A stretch of 64,000 bases of DNA from Collinsella sp. An307 (GCF_002161805.1 NZ_NFIP01000001.1:62001-126000); one strand, 5' to 3'; counted from the stretch's first letter, positions 54,988 through 63,385 are shown. Numbers and translations: made by a program. Notes: a model not told the origin generated them from the letters alone.

Positions 54988-55990
54988 AGCCCTCATCAGC
55001 GTGGGCCAGAAGGCTGACGGAGGATGGTGAACATGGTAGGGACAATCAATGGCGACACGCTGCTTTGTACGTATTACGCTCAATGGATTCAGGTTTACAA
55101 GGCGGGTGCGATTCGCGATGTGACCATGAAGAAGTATGAGCTGTCGCTGAATTGGCTCAAGAAGTTGGCGCCCAAGCTCAAACTGCGGGAGCTGGACAGG
55201 ACCGAATATCAGAGGCTTATCAACGGTTATGCTGAAGCCCATGAACGACAGACGACGATGGATTTTCATCATCAACTCAAGGGTGCCATTCTTGATGCAG
55301 TCGACGAAGGCCTTATAGAACGCGACCCCACGCGCAAAGTGATAATCAAGGGAAGAAGGCCCCGGCGCAAGAAGGTGAAGTATCTCAATCAGTTTGAGCT
55401 TCATGCCATACTCGAGGACTTGCAGCTCGGAGATTCACCTGACTGGGACTGGCTAATTCTTCTAGTGGCGAAGACGGGGCTTCGTTTCTCCGAGGCACTG
55501 GGGCTTACCCCGGCGGACTTCGACCTTGCCCATCAGACACTCGAGGTAAACAAGACGTGGGACTATAAAAACGGAGGCGGGTTCGTCCCCACGAAGAACG
55601 CCTCTTCTGTGCGAAAGGTCCAGATGGATTGGCAGCTGACGATGCAGCTGGCATCTCTGCTCAAAGAGCTTCAACCCGATAAGCCGTTGTTCGTGCATGG
55701 CAAGGTGTATAACTCGACGGCAAACGGCGTCCTGGCAAGGCATTGCAGAAATGCCGGAACACCGGTTATCTCCGTTCACGGCCTGCGACATACGCATGCC
55801 TCTATCCTGTTGTTTGCGGGGGTATCCATCGCGAGCGTCTCAAAGCGCCTCGGGCACGCCAGCATGAACACTACGCAAGAGACGTACCTCCACGTAATTC
55901 GCGAGTTGGAGAACAAGGATGTCGACATCATAATGCGTGCGATTTCAACGCTCATGTAAGGACTGTTTTGGCTACGCGCTGATGAGGGCT
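54988..55990. repeat. Inverted repeats bracketing the recombinase gene
   Basis: AGCCCTCATCAGCGTG (54988-55003) and CGCGCTGATGAGGGCT (55975-55990) are inverted copies, 15 of 16 alike, placed just outside the recombinase start and stop. They share the TCATCAGCG core with the closing repeats of hsdS. They may be att-like sites or let the recombinase gene flip itself. Confidence 0.65.
55033..55959 (+). CDS. Tyrosine recombinase, probable hsdS invertase
   Basis: A 308-residue phage-integrase-family recombinase. All catalytic residues are visible: R151 in TGLRFSEALGL, the Lys region in FVPTKNASSVRKV, H249 and R252 in HGLRHTHAS, H275 in LGHASMNTT and Y285 in TYLHV. The N-terminal SAM-like core-binding domain (about 1-110) is present. 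ATG 55033 was chosen for its spacing from GGAGG; ATG 55024 is too close. Recombinases next to hsdS cassettes catalyse specificity switching in several bacteria, and the repeats here fit that role; integration of an island is the alternative. Confidence 0.9.
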   Translation: MVGTINGDTLLCTYYAQWIQVYKAGAIRDVTMKKYELSLNWLKKLAPKLKLRELDRTEYQRLINGYAEAHERQTTMDFHHQLKGAILDAVDEGLIERDPTRKVIIKGRRPRRKKVKYLNQFELHAILEDLQLGDSPDWDWLILLVAKTGLRFSEALGLTPADFDLAHQTLEVNKTWDYKNGGGFVPTKNASSVRKVQMDWQLTMQLASLLKELQPDKPLFVHGKVYNSTANGVLARHCRNAGTPVISVHGLRHTHASILLFAGVSIASVSKRLGHASMNTTQETYLHVIRELENKDVDIIMRAISTLM

Positions 55991-56041
55991 GCTTTACTGG
56001 TAAGCTGAGCATGGTGCTGATTTACGGTTGGGGGCTTTGCG

Positions 56042-56971
56042 ATGGCGATTCCAAAGTATGACGAGCTGTTCGAGTACGTACTGCGGTTTCTTGCAGATGG
56101 GGCGGAGCACTCCGCGGCAGAGATGCGGGCTTCTATTGTTGCCGAGCTCAACTTGACCGAAGAGGAGCGCAACGAATATCTTCCCAGCAAGCGCCAGCGA
56201 GTAATCGATAACCGTATTGGCTGGGCTCGCACTTATCTCAAGAAAGCCGGTCTCATGCATTCGCCCAGGCGGGGCTGTTATCAAATCGACCAAGCAGGAG
56301 TAGACGCACTTGCTTCAGACTGCCCTATAGATAACGATTATCTTGTTCGCTTCGACTCCTTCCGTGTGTTCAAGGAGGAAAGTCGCGGCGGTGAAAAAAA
56401 CGTCGGAGCAGATTCAAATGATGGAAATGCGGATGGTGCACAGTCCGAGACTCCTGATGAGGCTCTCGCCCAAGCATATGAAGAGATTACTGCCCAACTT
56501 GCTGATGAGATCCTAGAGGAAGTCATGAAGCTCACTCCCGTCGCTTTTGAGCACATGGTGCTCGACCTTATGGCAAAGATGGGTTACGGTACGCTCGAGG
56601 CGCCTGCGAGGACAACTCCGAAGACGGGCGATGAAGGGATCGATGGCATCATCATGCTCGATAAGCTCGGCTTCGATCTCATTTATGTGCAAGCAAAGCA
56701 CTACGCGGTAAACCATGCCGTGGGGAGGCCCGATATCCAAGCCTTTGTCGGTGCAATCGCTGGCAGAGGAGGAAAGGGCCTGTTCGTTACAACGTCCCAG
56801 TTCTCCGCTCCCGCGGTTGCCTATGCCAAGATGCAGCATATCGTTTTGATTGATGGGCAGAAGCTCGCGCATCTTATGATCGAGAACGACTTTGGCGTTG
56901 CAACGAAGCAGACGTTCTTCATCAAGGCAGTAGACTCCGATACGTTCACCTCTTACGTGGAGGATGAGTAA
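56042..56971 (+). CDS. mrr: Mrr-like type IV restriction endonuclease
   Basis: A 309-residue protein with an N-terminal winged-helix Mrr_N domain (YDELFEYVLRFLADGAEHSA, SKRQRVIDNRIGWARTYLKK), an acidic linker and a C-terminal Mrr catalytic domain: FEHMVLDLMAKMGYG, GDEGIDGII and YVQAKHY (D-QxK nuclease site), then GLFVTTSQFSAPAVAYA. Mrr cuts DNA with foreign methylation. It is 80 bases after the recombinase and has the same AT-richer base use, so it belongs to the island. Confidence 0.92.
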   Translation: MAIPKYDELFEYVLRFLADGAEHSAAEMRASIVAELNLTEEERNEYLPSKRQRVIDNRIGWARTYLKKAGLMHSPRRGCYQIDQAGVDALASDCPIDNDYLVRFDSFRVFKEESRGGEKNVGADSNDGNADGAQSETPDEALAQAYEEITAQLADEILEEVMKLTPVAFEHMVLDLMAKMGYGTLEAPARTTPKTGDEGIDGIIMLDKLGFDLIYVQAKHYAVNHAVGRPDIQAFVGAIAGRGGKGLFVTTSQFSAPAVAYAKMQHIVLIDGQKLAHLMIENDFGVATKQTFFIKAVDSDTFTSYVEDE

Positions 56972-57048
56972 GGGAGTTGCCCTCTGGGTATCGGAGTTCC
57001 TGCCGTGCTTGTCGGTTTTGCGCGCCCTGATGGAGGTCGTGGGTAACT

Positions 57049-57669
57049 ATGTGCCAGCGAATGTGTCCGCTCACCGTTGAGGAGGCGGAGGAAGTGCTCG
57101 ATGCCCGTCGTGCGACGGGTCGGGCGCGTCTGAACGCTGGCGATGAGGACTTCGACCCCGCGCGCGACGCGTGGCCGGGGTCGCTCGTGCCCGCCTACGT
57201 GCCCGGGGAGGACGGCGCCCTCGCCACGGTGTCGCTTATCTGGGGCTTCGAGTCGCCGCGGGACGGACGCCCCGTCTTCAACACGCGCCTCGACACGGCG
57301 CTCGCCCAGCTCGAGCGCGGGCGTGGCCTCTGGCTCGACGCTATCTCGCACGGTCGCTGTCTTGTGCCGGTGCGCGCGTTTTACGAGGGGCATATGACCG
57401 AGCGCGTGCCGAGTGAGCGCACCGGCAAGCCCGTGCGCCGCCAGTATCGCTTTCGTTTGCCGGGCGCCCGTGCCTTCCTGCTCGCCGGCGTCACGGAGGG
57501 AGGACGTCTCTCCATCGTCACGACCGAGCCCAACGCCGCGGTCGCGCCCGTGCACAACCGCATGCCGCTCGTGCTGGGGCCAGGGGAGTCTGCCATTTGG
57601 CTCTCGGGCGATTTTGCGAGCCTTGCCGACCGCAGCTGCATCGCGCTTGCCGCCGAGCCAGAGCTTTAA
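57049..57669 (+). CDS. SOS response-associated peptidase family protein (SRAP/YedK-like)
   Basis: A 206-residue SRAP/HMCES-family protein. Cys2 after Met1 is the residue that crosslinks to abasic sites in single-stranded DNA; further motifs are FNTRLDTA, CLVPVRAFYEG (glutamate) and APVHNRMPLVLG (histidine). It protects abasic sites during replication. Base composition returns to chromosome-like GC here, so the island ends before it. Confidence 0.9.
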   Translation: MCQRMCPLTVEEAEEVLDARRATGRARLNAGDEDFDPARDAWPGSLVPAYVPGEDGALATVSLIWGFESPRDGRPVFNTRLDTALAQLERGRGLWLDAISHGRCLVPVRAFYEGHMTERVPSERTGKPVRRQYRFRLPGARAFLLAGVTEGGRLSIVTTEPNAAVAPVHNRMPLVLGPGESAIWLSGDFASLADRSCIALAAEPEL

Positions 57670-57733
57670 CCGTACCGAAACGCCCTGAGGATCAGCATGC
57701 TCATCTAAAAATACTGGGATATCAAAATAAATA

Positions 57734-57742
57734 TGGTATACT
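57734..57742 (+). promoter_or_regulatory. Extended -10 promoter of the marR-transporter operon
   Basis: TGGTATACT has an upstream TG and a near-consensus TATACT, 37 bases before the start codon. ATACTGG occurs twice (57711-57717 and 57738-57744), once overlapping the -10 box, and could be the site for autorepression by the MarR product. Confidence 0.55.
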
Positions 57743-57778
57743 GGCAGCGTTGGCAGAGCGTTTTGGTGGGGGAGGTGC

Positions 57779-58243
57779 TTGAGTGTGGAGGATTTTGCCT
57801 ATGAGGTCTCGCGTACGCGCAGACTGGTGAATCAGCTTCTTGTAACCGAGCTTGAGCGACGCGGCTATGCGGGACTCGCTCCTTCGCACGGCGACATTCT
57901 GGCGCAGTTGTTTGATAGCGAGCGGATGCGCATGACCGAGCTGTCGCGCCGAATCAAGCGCGATCCCTCCACTGTGACGGCTCTTGTACGGAAGCTCGTA
58001 AAGCTCGGATATGCCAAGACCGCGCGGGATGAGACTGATGGGCGCGCCACGGTGGTTCTGCTCACCAGGCGCGGGCGTGAGCTCGAGCGGGATTTTGCCC
58101 AGATTTCAGCGGTTCTGCGCGCTACGTGGATGGATGGCAACTCCGCAGAGGACCTTGCCACTGCCGCGCGCGTGCTTTCTGTTATGCAGCGCAATCTACG
58201 TGCGGCAATTGAGCGCAATAGCGATTCCCACAAGATCAAATGA
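57779..58243 (+). CDS. MarR-family transcriptional regulator
   Basis: A 154-residue winged-helix protein: MRMTELSRRIKRDPSTVTAL is the recognition region and LVKLGYAKTARDETDGRATV the wing. TTG 57779 sits 3 bases after GGGGGAGGTGC; GTG 57785 is equally possible. It is 13 bases ahead of the amino acid transporter genes and probably controls them and itself. The ligand is unknown. Confidence 0.87.
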   Translation: MSVEDFAYEVSRTRRLVNQLLVTELERRGYAGLAPSHGDILAQLFDSERMRMTELSRRIKRDPSTVTALVRKLVKLGYAKTARDETDGRATVVLLTRRGRELERDFAQISAVLRATWMDGNSAEDLATAARVLSVMQRNLRAAIERNSDSHKIK

Positions 58244-58256
58244 AAGGATAAGAACC

Positions 58257-59207
58257 ATGTTGAACCACCTTCACACCTCCATCAGCCGCCGCGGGTTTCT
58301 TGCTGCTGCGGCAGCGATTGGCACTGCCCTTGCGGGCTGCTCGAGCGGTCAGGGCGCGGCGAGCGGTTCGGCTGCTGCCGCGGACTCGGCTTCGTCGGGC
58401 GGTGCGCGAACGCTTCGCGTTGCCATGGAACTTGCCTACCCACCTTTTGAAACTAAGGACGACGCGGGTAATCCCTCGGGTGTCTCTGTCACGTTCATGC
58501 AAGACTTTGCGGATTCTTACGGTTACGACCTTCAGATTGACAACATCAGCTTTGACGGCCTCATCCCGTCGCTTCAGACCGGTAAGGCTGATGCCGTCAT
58601 GAGCTCCATCACCATTACGCCCGAGCGCGAGGAGGAAGTTGACTTCACCGATCCCTACGCGGTGGCGCAGCTCGCGATTCTTGTTGGTGCGGACTCGGGT
58701 GTTGAGAGCGTAGAGGACCTCAACCAAGCGGGCAGGACCGTTGCAGTTAAGACCGGTTCGACGGGCGACGTCTATGCGACCAAGAATCTCGTCAATGCAG
58801 AGATTCTGCGCTTGGCGGACGAGAGCGCCTGCGTGACCGAGGTTGCCCAGGGACGAGCGGACGGTTTTTTCTACGACCAGCTCACCATCTATCGCAACAA
58901 CCAAGCCAACCCCGACACCACGCGTGCGGTCTTTATTCCGTTTCAGGATCCCGAGTACTGGGGCATTGCCGTGGCCTCGGGCAATGACGAACTGCGTGAG
59001 GAGCTGAATGCCTTTATTGCCAAGAGTAAGACGAACGGCGAGTTCGATCGTCTGACCGGCGAGTACCTGGCTGAGGAGAAAGCCGCATTTGACGAGCTCG
59101 GCTTCCGCTGGTTCTTTGATTTTGAGGATGCCGATGCCGAGGGCTCGGCCGATGGCGCTGTTGGCACCGCGGCGGATGTTGAGGGTGCGGCGGGAGAGGA
59201 CGCTTAA
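58257..59207 (+). CDS. Polar amino acid ABC transporter substrate-binding lipoprotein
   Basis: A 316-residue family 3 binding protein. A clear Tat signal SRRGFLAAAA is followed by lipobox ALAGCSS. The ligand domain begins TLRVAMELAYPPFETKDDAG and continues FDGLIPSLQTGKADAVMSSITITPER. An acidic Ala/Asp/Glu-rich tail (ADAEGSADGAVG) closes the protein. The stop overlaps the permease start (TAATG). The ligand is a polar amino acid or a related compound. Confidence 0.92.
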   Translation: MLNHLHTSISRRGFLAAAAAIGTALAGCSSGQGAASGSAAAADSASSGGARTLRVAMELAYPPFETKDDAGNPSGVSVTFMQDFADSYGYDLQIDNISFDGLIPSLQTGKADAVMSSITITPEREEEVDFTDPYAVAQLAILVGADSGVESVEDLNQAGRTVAVKTGSTGDVYATKNLVNAEILRLADESACVTEVAQGRADGFFYDQLTIYRNNQANPDTTRAVFIPFQDPEYWGIAVASGNDELREELNAFIAKSKTNGEFDRLTGEYLAEEKAAFDELGFRWFFDFEDADAEGSADGAVGTAADVEGAAGEDA

Positions 59208-59992
59208 TGCCAAATCCCTTTACCGTGCGCCCCGGCGAGCGACCCGGCCCCATAAAGGCAGCGGTTAGCTACCTCATTGTGGTTGCCCTCATCATTGGGT
59301 TCTTTTGGGTGTCGCTCTTGCAAGTGGGCGTAGCTCTCGATTTTAGCTTTGTGGCGCAGTACCGCGTGCGTATCTTGGACGGTCTTGTGCTCACGCTTGA
59401 GATTGCGCTCGGGAGTCTTGTGACGAGCCTCGCCATCGGTTTGCCCGTTGCGGTGGGGCAGGGGAGCCGCATCTTGCCGGTTCGCTACCTCTGCGATGTG
59501 TACGTCAAACTCATGCGCGGCACGCCGCTGCTCGCCCAGATCTATCTCTTCTTCTACATCGTGGGCACTGCGTGGGGTGTAGAGAACCGTTTGGCGGCGG
59601 GCATCATCATCCTCTCCATTTTCTCGGGTGCCTACATCGCCGAGATTGTGCGTGGCAGTCTGAACTCGCTCGACGCTGGACAGTTGGAGGCAGCGCGGGC
59701 GGTGGGCTTCACTCGGCGGCAGACGCTACGCTACGTGGTGGCGCCGCAGCTCGTGAGTCGCACGCTCCCGGCGCTTACGGGGCAGCTTGCAAGCATGGTC
59801 AAGGACTCGTCGCTGCTCTCGGTCATCGCGGTAATCGAGCTCACTCAGACCATGCAAGAAATCAGCTCTGCCACGTTCAATCTGTTTGGGACCTATCTCT
59901 TCCTCGCGGGGGCGTACCTTGTTCTCACGCTGCCCATCATGTTTGTGAGCCGCTACTTTGAGAGGAGGCTCGACTATGCGCATGCAGATTGA
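59207..59992 (+). CDS. Amino acid ABC transporter permease
   Basis: A 261-residue HisM/GlnP-family permease with about five helices and the coupling motif YIAEIVRGSLNSLDAGQLEA followed by ARAVGFTRRQTLRYVVAPQ. MRGTPLLAQIYLFFYI is the usual family segment. The last 17 bases overlap the ATPase gene. Confidence 0.93.
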   Translation: MPNPFTVRPGERPGPIKAAVSYLIVVALIIGFFWVSLLQVGVALDFSFVAQYRVRILDGLVLTLEIALGSLVTSLAIGLPVAVGQGSRILPVRYLCDVYVKLMRGTPLLAQIYLFFYIVGTAWGVENRLAAGIIILSIFSGAYIAEIVRGSLNSLDAGQLEAARAVGFTRRQTLRYVVAPQLVSRTLPALTGQLASMVKDSSLLSVIAVIELTQTMQEISSATFNLFGTYLFLAGAYLVLTLPIMFVSRYFERRLDYAHAD

Positions 59993-60710
59993 GGGCCTTT
60001 GGCAGAGCTTTGGCGACCGCCAAGTGCTGAGCGGCATTGACTTTGAGGACGATGTCACCACGCTTGCCGTCATCGGTCCTTCGGGTGGCGGAAAGTCGAC
60101 GTTTCTCCGTATCCTGGGCGGGCTCTTGGCGCCGAGCGCAGGGCGTGTGGTGTTAGATGGCGAGGTCGTGCCTACTGATGAGGCCGCGCTTGCGCGCTAC
60201 CGGGCGAGCCTAGGTTTTGTCTTTCAGGACGGCGGTCTTTTTCATCATCTTTCGGCGCGCGAGAACATTGCGCTGCCCTTGCGTGCCGTGCATGGTATGG
60301 ATGAGGCGAGCGCGGCGGCGCGTGCCGACGAGCTGCTCGACCGCTTTGGCCTCGCTGGTGAGGGAGACAAACGTCCCGCTCAGCTTTCGGGCGGGCAACG
60401 ACAACGCGTGGCTATCGCGCGCGCCGTGGCGCCGCGCCCTAAGATGCTTCTGCTCGACGAGCCTACAAGCGCGCTTGATCCCGAGTACACCACCGAGGTG
60501 CTCGATTTGCTGGCAGACCTCAAACGCGAGGGCACGCGCTTTATCACGGTCACGCACGAGATGGGTTTTGCGCGCCATGCGTGCGACAAAGTGGCGTTTC
60601 TCTGCCACGGGACGCTCATGGAATACGGTTCTGCGGCGGAGCTGTTCGCGGCACCCAAGACGCCCGAGTTGGGGCGCTTTTTAGGTAAGTTGCTGGAATG
60701 GAGCGTGTGA
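59976..60710 (+). CDS. Amino acid ABC transporter ATP-binding protein
   Basis: A 244-residue GlnQ-type ATPase: Walker A GPSGGGKST, VFQDGGLFHHLSARENI, signature LSGGQRQRVAIARAV, Walker B MLLLDEPTSALDPE and the switch THEMGFARHACDKV. It starts at ATG 59976 behind GAGAGGAGG. The stop overlaps the ATP-grasp gene (ATGA). Confidence 0.94.
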   Translation: MRMQIEGLWQSFGDRQVLSGIDFEDDVTTLAVIGPSGGGKSTFLRILGGLLAPSAGRVVLDGEVVPTDEAALARYRASLGFVFQDGGLFHHLSARENIALPLRAVHGMDEASAAARADELLDRFGLAGEGDKRPAQLSGGQRQRVAIARAVAPRPKMLLLDEPTSALDPEYTTEVLDLLADLKREGTRFITVTHEMGFARHACDKVAFLCHGTLMEYGSAAELFAAPKTPELGRFLGKLLEWSV

Positions 60711-61675
60711 TGGTTACGACGGGTTGCACGGGGGAGTGCGTACGGCGCGTGCCGAGCGGTCCTGCCGCAGATGAGGTCGCCTATGTGGCGGACGGCCCGG
60801 CGCCAGATGCCGCTTGGGTGGGAGTGCTCTACGAGTCGAGCGAATGGTCCGACTTCAAGCTTGCTCAGGAGCTCGCTGCGCGAGACGTGCCCGTGCGGAT
60901 GATCGATATGGAGCGGCAGGATGCCACCGAGAACGCACTCTCATGTCAGCTCCTCGTGAGTCGCGTCTTTGCGAGTGCGCTCGAGCGCGGGCACGCCGCA
61001 TCGCATGTGCACATGGCGGAGGTAGTTGCGCAAGCAGGCGAACGTGGGGTTATGCTTATCAATCCCGGGCGCGCCCATGCCTTTGAGGTGAGTAAGCGCG
61101 CTGCCACCGAGGCGCTCGGACGTGCGGGCATTGCGGTGCCGGCGGTTCTCGCGTGCGCTGTGCCCGCTGACATTGACCCGACCGCACTTGTTTACCCCTG
61201 CATCATCAAGCCCGACTGCGGCGGCCGCTCGGCGCGCACAGCGGTGCTGCACGATGAGGACGAGGCGCGGGAGTTTCTTGCCGAGGCGCCCGCGGCGACC
61301 GTCTTTATCGTCGAATCGTATGTGAGGTCGCGGGCCGGTTATCTCACACGCATAGAGATTGTGGGTGGTCGGGTTGCGCATTTGCACCGTCGGAGCATTG
61401 CCGCAAACGGCCTCTCGTCCTACCACTTCGGCTCCACCTACGAGCCCTACAAGGATTGCCCGCCCGACGTTATAGCCGCAGCGGAGCGCGCGGCGACGCT
61501 TCTTGGTTTTGAGCTCGGTAGCTTTGACGTTATCGAGACCGAGCGGGCTCCCGTCTTTATCGATGCCAATTCTGTCTCCAATGTGTCTGCGGATTGCGAT
61601 GAGCTTTTGGGCTACGACCTTATGGCCGAGTACGCAACCTATATAGCCGCTCGGTACCGGGAGCTGTTTGGATAG
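60710..61675 (+). CDS. ATP-grasp domain protein linked to amino acid transport
   Basis: A 321-residue RimK-like ATP-grasp enzyme: PCIIKPDCGGRSARTAVL (ATP-binding lysine), FIVESYVRSRAGYLTRIEIV and the metal-binding FDVIETERAPVFIDANSVSN. Such enzymes join a carboxylate to an amine through an acyl phosphate. The start was set at ATG 60710, overlapping the transporter ATPase stop; ATG 60698 would add four residues. Tight coupling to an amino acid importer suggests that it modifies or ligates the imported compound. The product is unknown. Confidence 0.85.
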   Translation: MVTTGCTGECVRRVPSGPAADEVAYVADGPAPDAAWVGVLYESSEWSDFKLAQELAARDVPVRMIDMERQDATENALSCQLLVSRVFASALERGHAASHVHMAEVVAQAGERGVMLINPGRAHAFEVSKRAATEALGRAGIAVPAVLACAVPADIDPTALVYPCIIKPDCGGRSARTAVLHDEDEAREFLAEAPAATVFIVESYVRSRAGYLTRIEIVGGRVAHLHRRSIAANGLSSYHFGSTYEPYKDCPPDVIAAAERAATLLGFELGSFDVIETERAPVFIDANSVSNVSADCDELLGYDLMAEYATYIAARYRELFG

Positions 61676-61758
61676 TACCGCCATTTCGCCCGGCACCATG
61701 GTTCAGAGAGATGGGGCAGGGTGTGATAACCCGCTCCAAAAGAGAGGGGGGATCTGCA

Positions 61759-62442
61759 ATGAAGACAATCGAAGAGGTATTCAATCTGTTTAACGAGGTG
61801 GGCTGCTGCAGCTTTGCCACGCTGGATGGCGCGGGTGGGGTTGATTCGCGCATCGCGCACTTCTTTGCCTACGATAACGAGGGGCTCTACCTGCGCACCA
61901 TGCGCGTCAAACCGTTCTACCGCCAGCTCAAGCTCGGCGCCCTTACGGTCTCTGCCGAGAAGACCTCTGAGCACTGCACGTGGGATGATGACAACCTCCC
62001 GCACTTCCAACCCGGCTACATGGTGCGCGTCTCGGGGACGGTGCGCGAGCTCGCACAGGAAGAGGTGGACGCCAAGGCGGCGGCGAACCCGCTGTTCAAC
62101 GTGGCTGTCTATGATATCAACAAGTATCCGGAGACCGTCGTCTTCGTGCTCGACCGCTTCCACGGCGAGTACTATGACTACGACTTCAATATGGTTCATC
62201 GCGACCATAAGATTTTGCGTGAGCGTTTCGCCTTCGGCGGTGACGCGTTTGAGGCGCCGGGCCTCTCTATCGATTCGGATCGCTGCATTGCCTGCGGCGC
62301 CTGCACCCAGGCCTGCACGCATAAGGCCATCTTCCCCACGGCAGATGGCGCAGCGTATGAAATCCATGGTGAGCGCTGTGACGAGTGCGGCAACTGCCAC
62401 CACGCATGCCCGGCAGGCGCGGTGCGCTCCAAGGGCTGTTGA
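61759..62442 (+). CDS. Flavin-binding (PNPOx-fold) protein with C-terminal 2[4Fe-4S] ferredoxin domain
   Basis: A 227-residue protein. Residues 1-160 have a pyridoxamine-phosphate-oxidase-like split barrel (CCSFATLDGAGGVDSRIAHF, GLYLRTMRVKPFYRQL). The C-terminus has two cysteine clusters, CIACGACTQACTHKAIF and CDECGNCHHACPAGAV, for two [4Fe-4S] centres. A small redox enzyme between ferredoxin and a flavin substrate is likely. It begins behind GAGAGGGGGG, 83 bases after the ATP-grasp gene. Confidence 0.88.
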   Translation: MKTIEEVFNLFNEVGCCSFATLDGAGGVDSRIAHFFAYDNEGLYLRTMRVKPFYRQLKLGALTVSAEKTSEHCTWDDDNLPHFQPGYMVRVSGTVRELAQEEVDAKAAANPLFNVAVYDINKYPETVVFVLDRFHGEYYDYDFNMVHRDHKILRERFAFGGDAFEAPGLSIDSDRCIACGACTQACTHKAIFPTADGAAYEIHGERCDECGNCHHACPAGAVRSKGC

Positions 62443-62512
62443 CGCACACAGCGCCTCTGGGGAGCAACTGCGTGTAAGAGATGCTTTTGGTTGCCATCGG
62501 ACCCAAGCGCAC

Positions 62513-62605
62513 TTTGACTATGACGAGACGCGCGACCGCATCCGCAAGGACTCGTTCTTCTGGTATCGCAACGTTATCGCCTCAAACGGCGAGAACTTGG
62601 GTTAG
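62513..62605 (+). pseudogene. C-terminal remnant of a second GH1 6-phospho-beta-glucosidase
   Basis: Thirty residues (FDYDETRDRIRKDSFFWYRN, then VIASNGENLG and a stop) match the end of GH1 enzymes and align with the end of the intact enzyme at 35732-37228 ([20 protein letters not shown]). Nothing upstream (62443-62512) continues the homology and no start is present. The stop overlaps that of the convergent HAD gene. Confidence 0.78.
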
Positions 62606-63228
62606 AGCACCGCTTGTAAGATGTCCTTGGGGGCGTCGAGGACAACATCTGGCTCCTCGATGCCCTCTGAGGACGTGCTGCCCCACGTGGCGTAGCCAAA
62701 GGCCATGTGGGCGTTGCGCGCCGCCTCGTAGTCCGAGTGCGCGTCGCCGATGTAGATCGCCTCGGAGGGCTCAACACCCAAGCGCTCGAGGCACATGAGA
62801 AGCGGGGTGGGGTCGGGCTTGTGGCGGTCGGTGTCCTCGGCAAGCACCGCCGTTTCCATATAGCGGTCGATGCCTTTGGAGACAACGTCGATCTCGTACT
62901 GCGCGTGGGTCTTGGCAGAGACCACGGCCTGCGTGATACCGCGGGCGGAAAGCTCGGCAAATACCTCGTCAAAACCCTCGTAGAGGGTGGCGCCCTCCTC
63001 GTACTCGTTCACATAACGCGCCCAGCGCGCATAGGTGCCCTCGGGGTCCGCGACGCCGAGCGCCTCCATCACCTTCATGCCGGGCCACGGGGCAAACTTG
63101 AGCACCTGCTCAAAGGTCCACGCCTCGCCCGTCTCCTCCTCGATGATGCGCATGAGGGGGCACATGTTCATGTTGAGGGTGTTGAGGACGGTCCCGTCGA
63201 TGTCATAGATCACGGCACGGCAGGGCAT
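62602..63228 (-). CDS. HAD-superfamily phosphatase (phosphoglycolate phosphatase-like)
   Basis: A 208-residue HAD hydrolase: nucleophile motif VIYDIDGTVLNT (D9), motif II VVSAKTH, motif III lysine in HKPDPTPLLM and motif IV YIGDAHSDYEAARNAH. The helical cap of subtype I fits phosphoglycolate phosphatase or beta-phosphoglucomutase; with a GH1 remnant beside it a sugar phosphate substrate is possible. Start ATG 63226-63228. It is divergent from polA. Confidence 0.9.
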   Translation of the reverse strand: MPCRAVIYDIDGTVLNTLNMNMCPLMRIIEEETGEAWTFEQVLKFAPWPGMKVMEALGVADPEGTYARWARYVNEYEEGATLYEGFDEVFAELSARGITQAVVSAKTHAQYEIDVVSKGIDRYMETAVLAEDTDRHKPDPTPLLMCLERLGVEPSEAIYIGDAHSDYEAARNAHMAFGYATWGSTSSEGIEEPDVVLDAPKDILQAVL

Positions 63229-63385
63229 GGCGGTCCTTTCTTGTAGCAGCCGGGCGGGATGCTTGCGTCATTATCACACGCAGGGGGCGCGGGCGCGCGA
63301 GCCGGCAGCGATATGGCGCAACGTTGTGGCGCGTGTCCGCGCGGGCGGGTAGACTGGTAGGCAGCCAACCGGAGAGGATGCCCCC

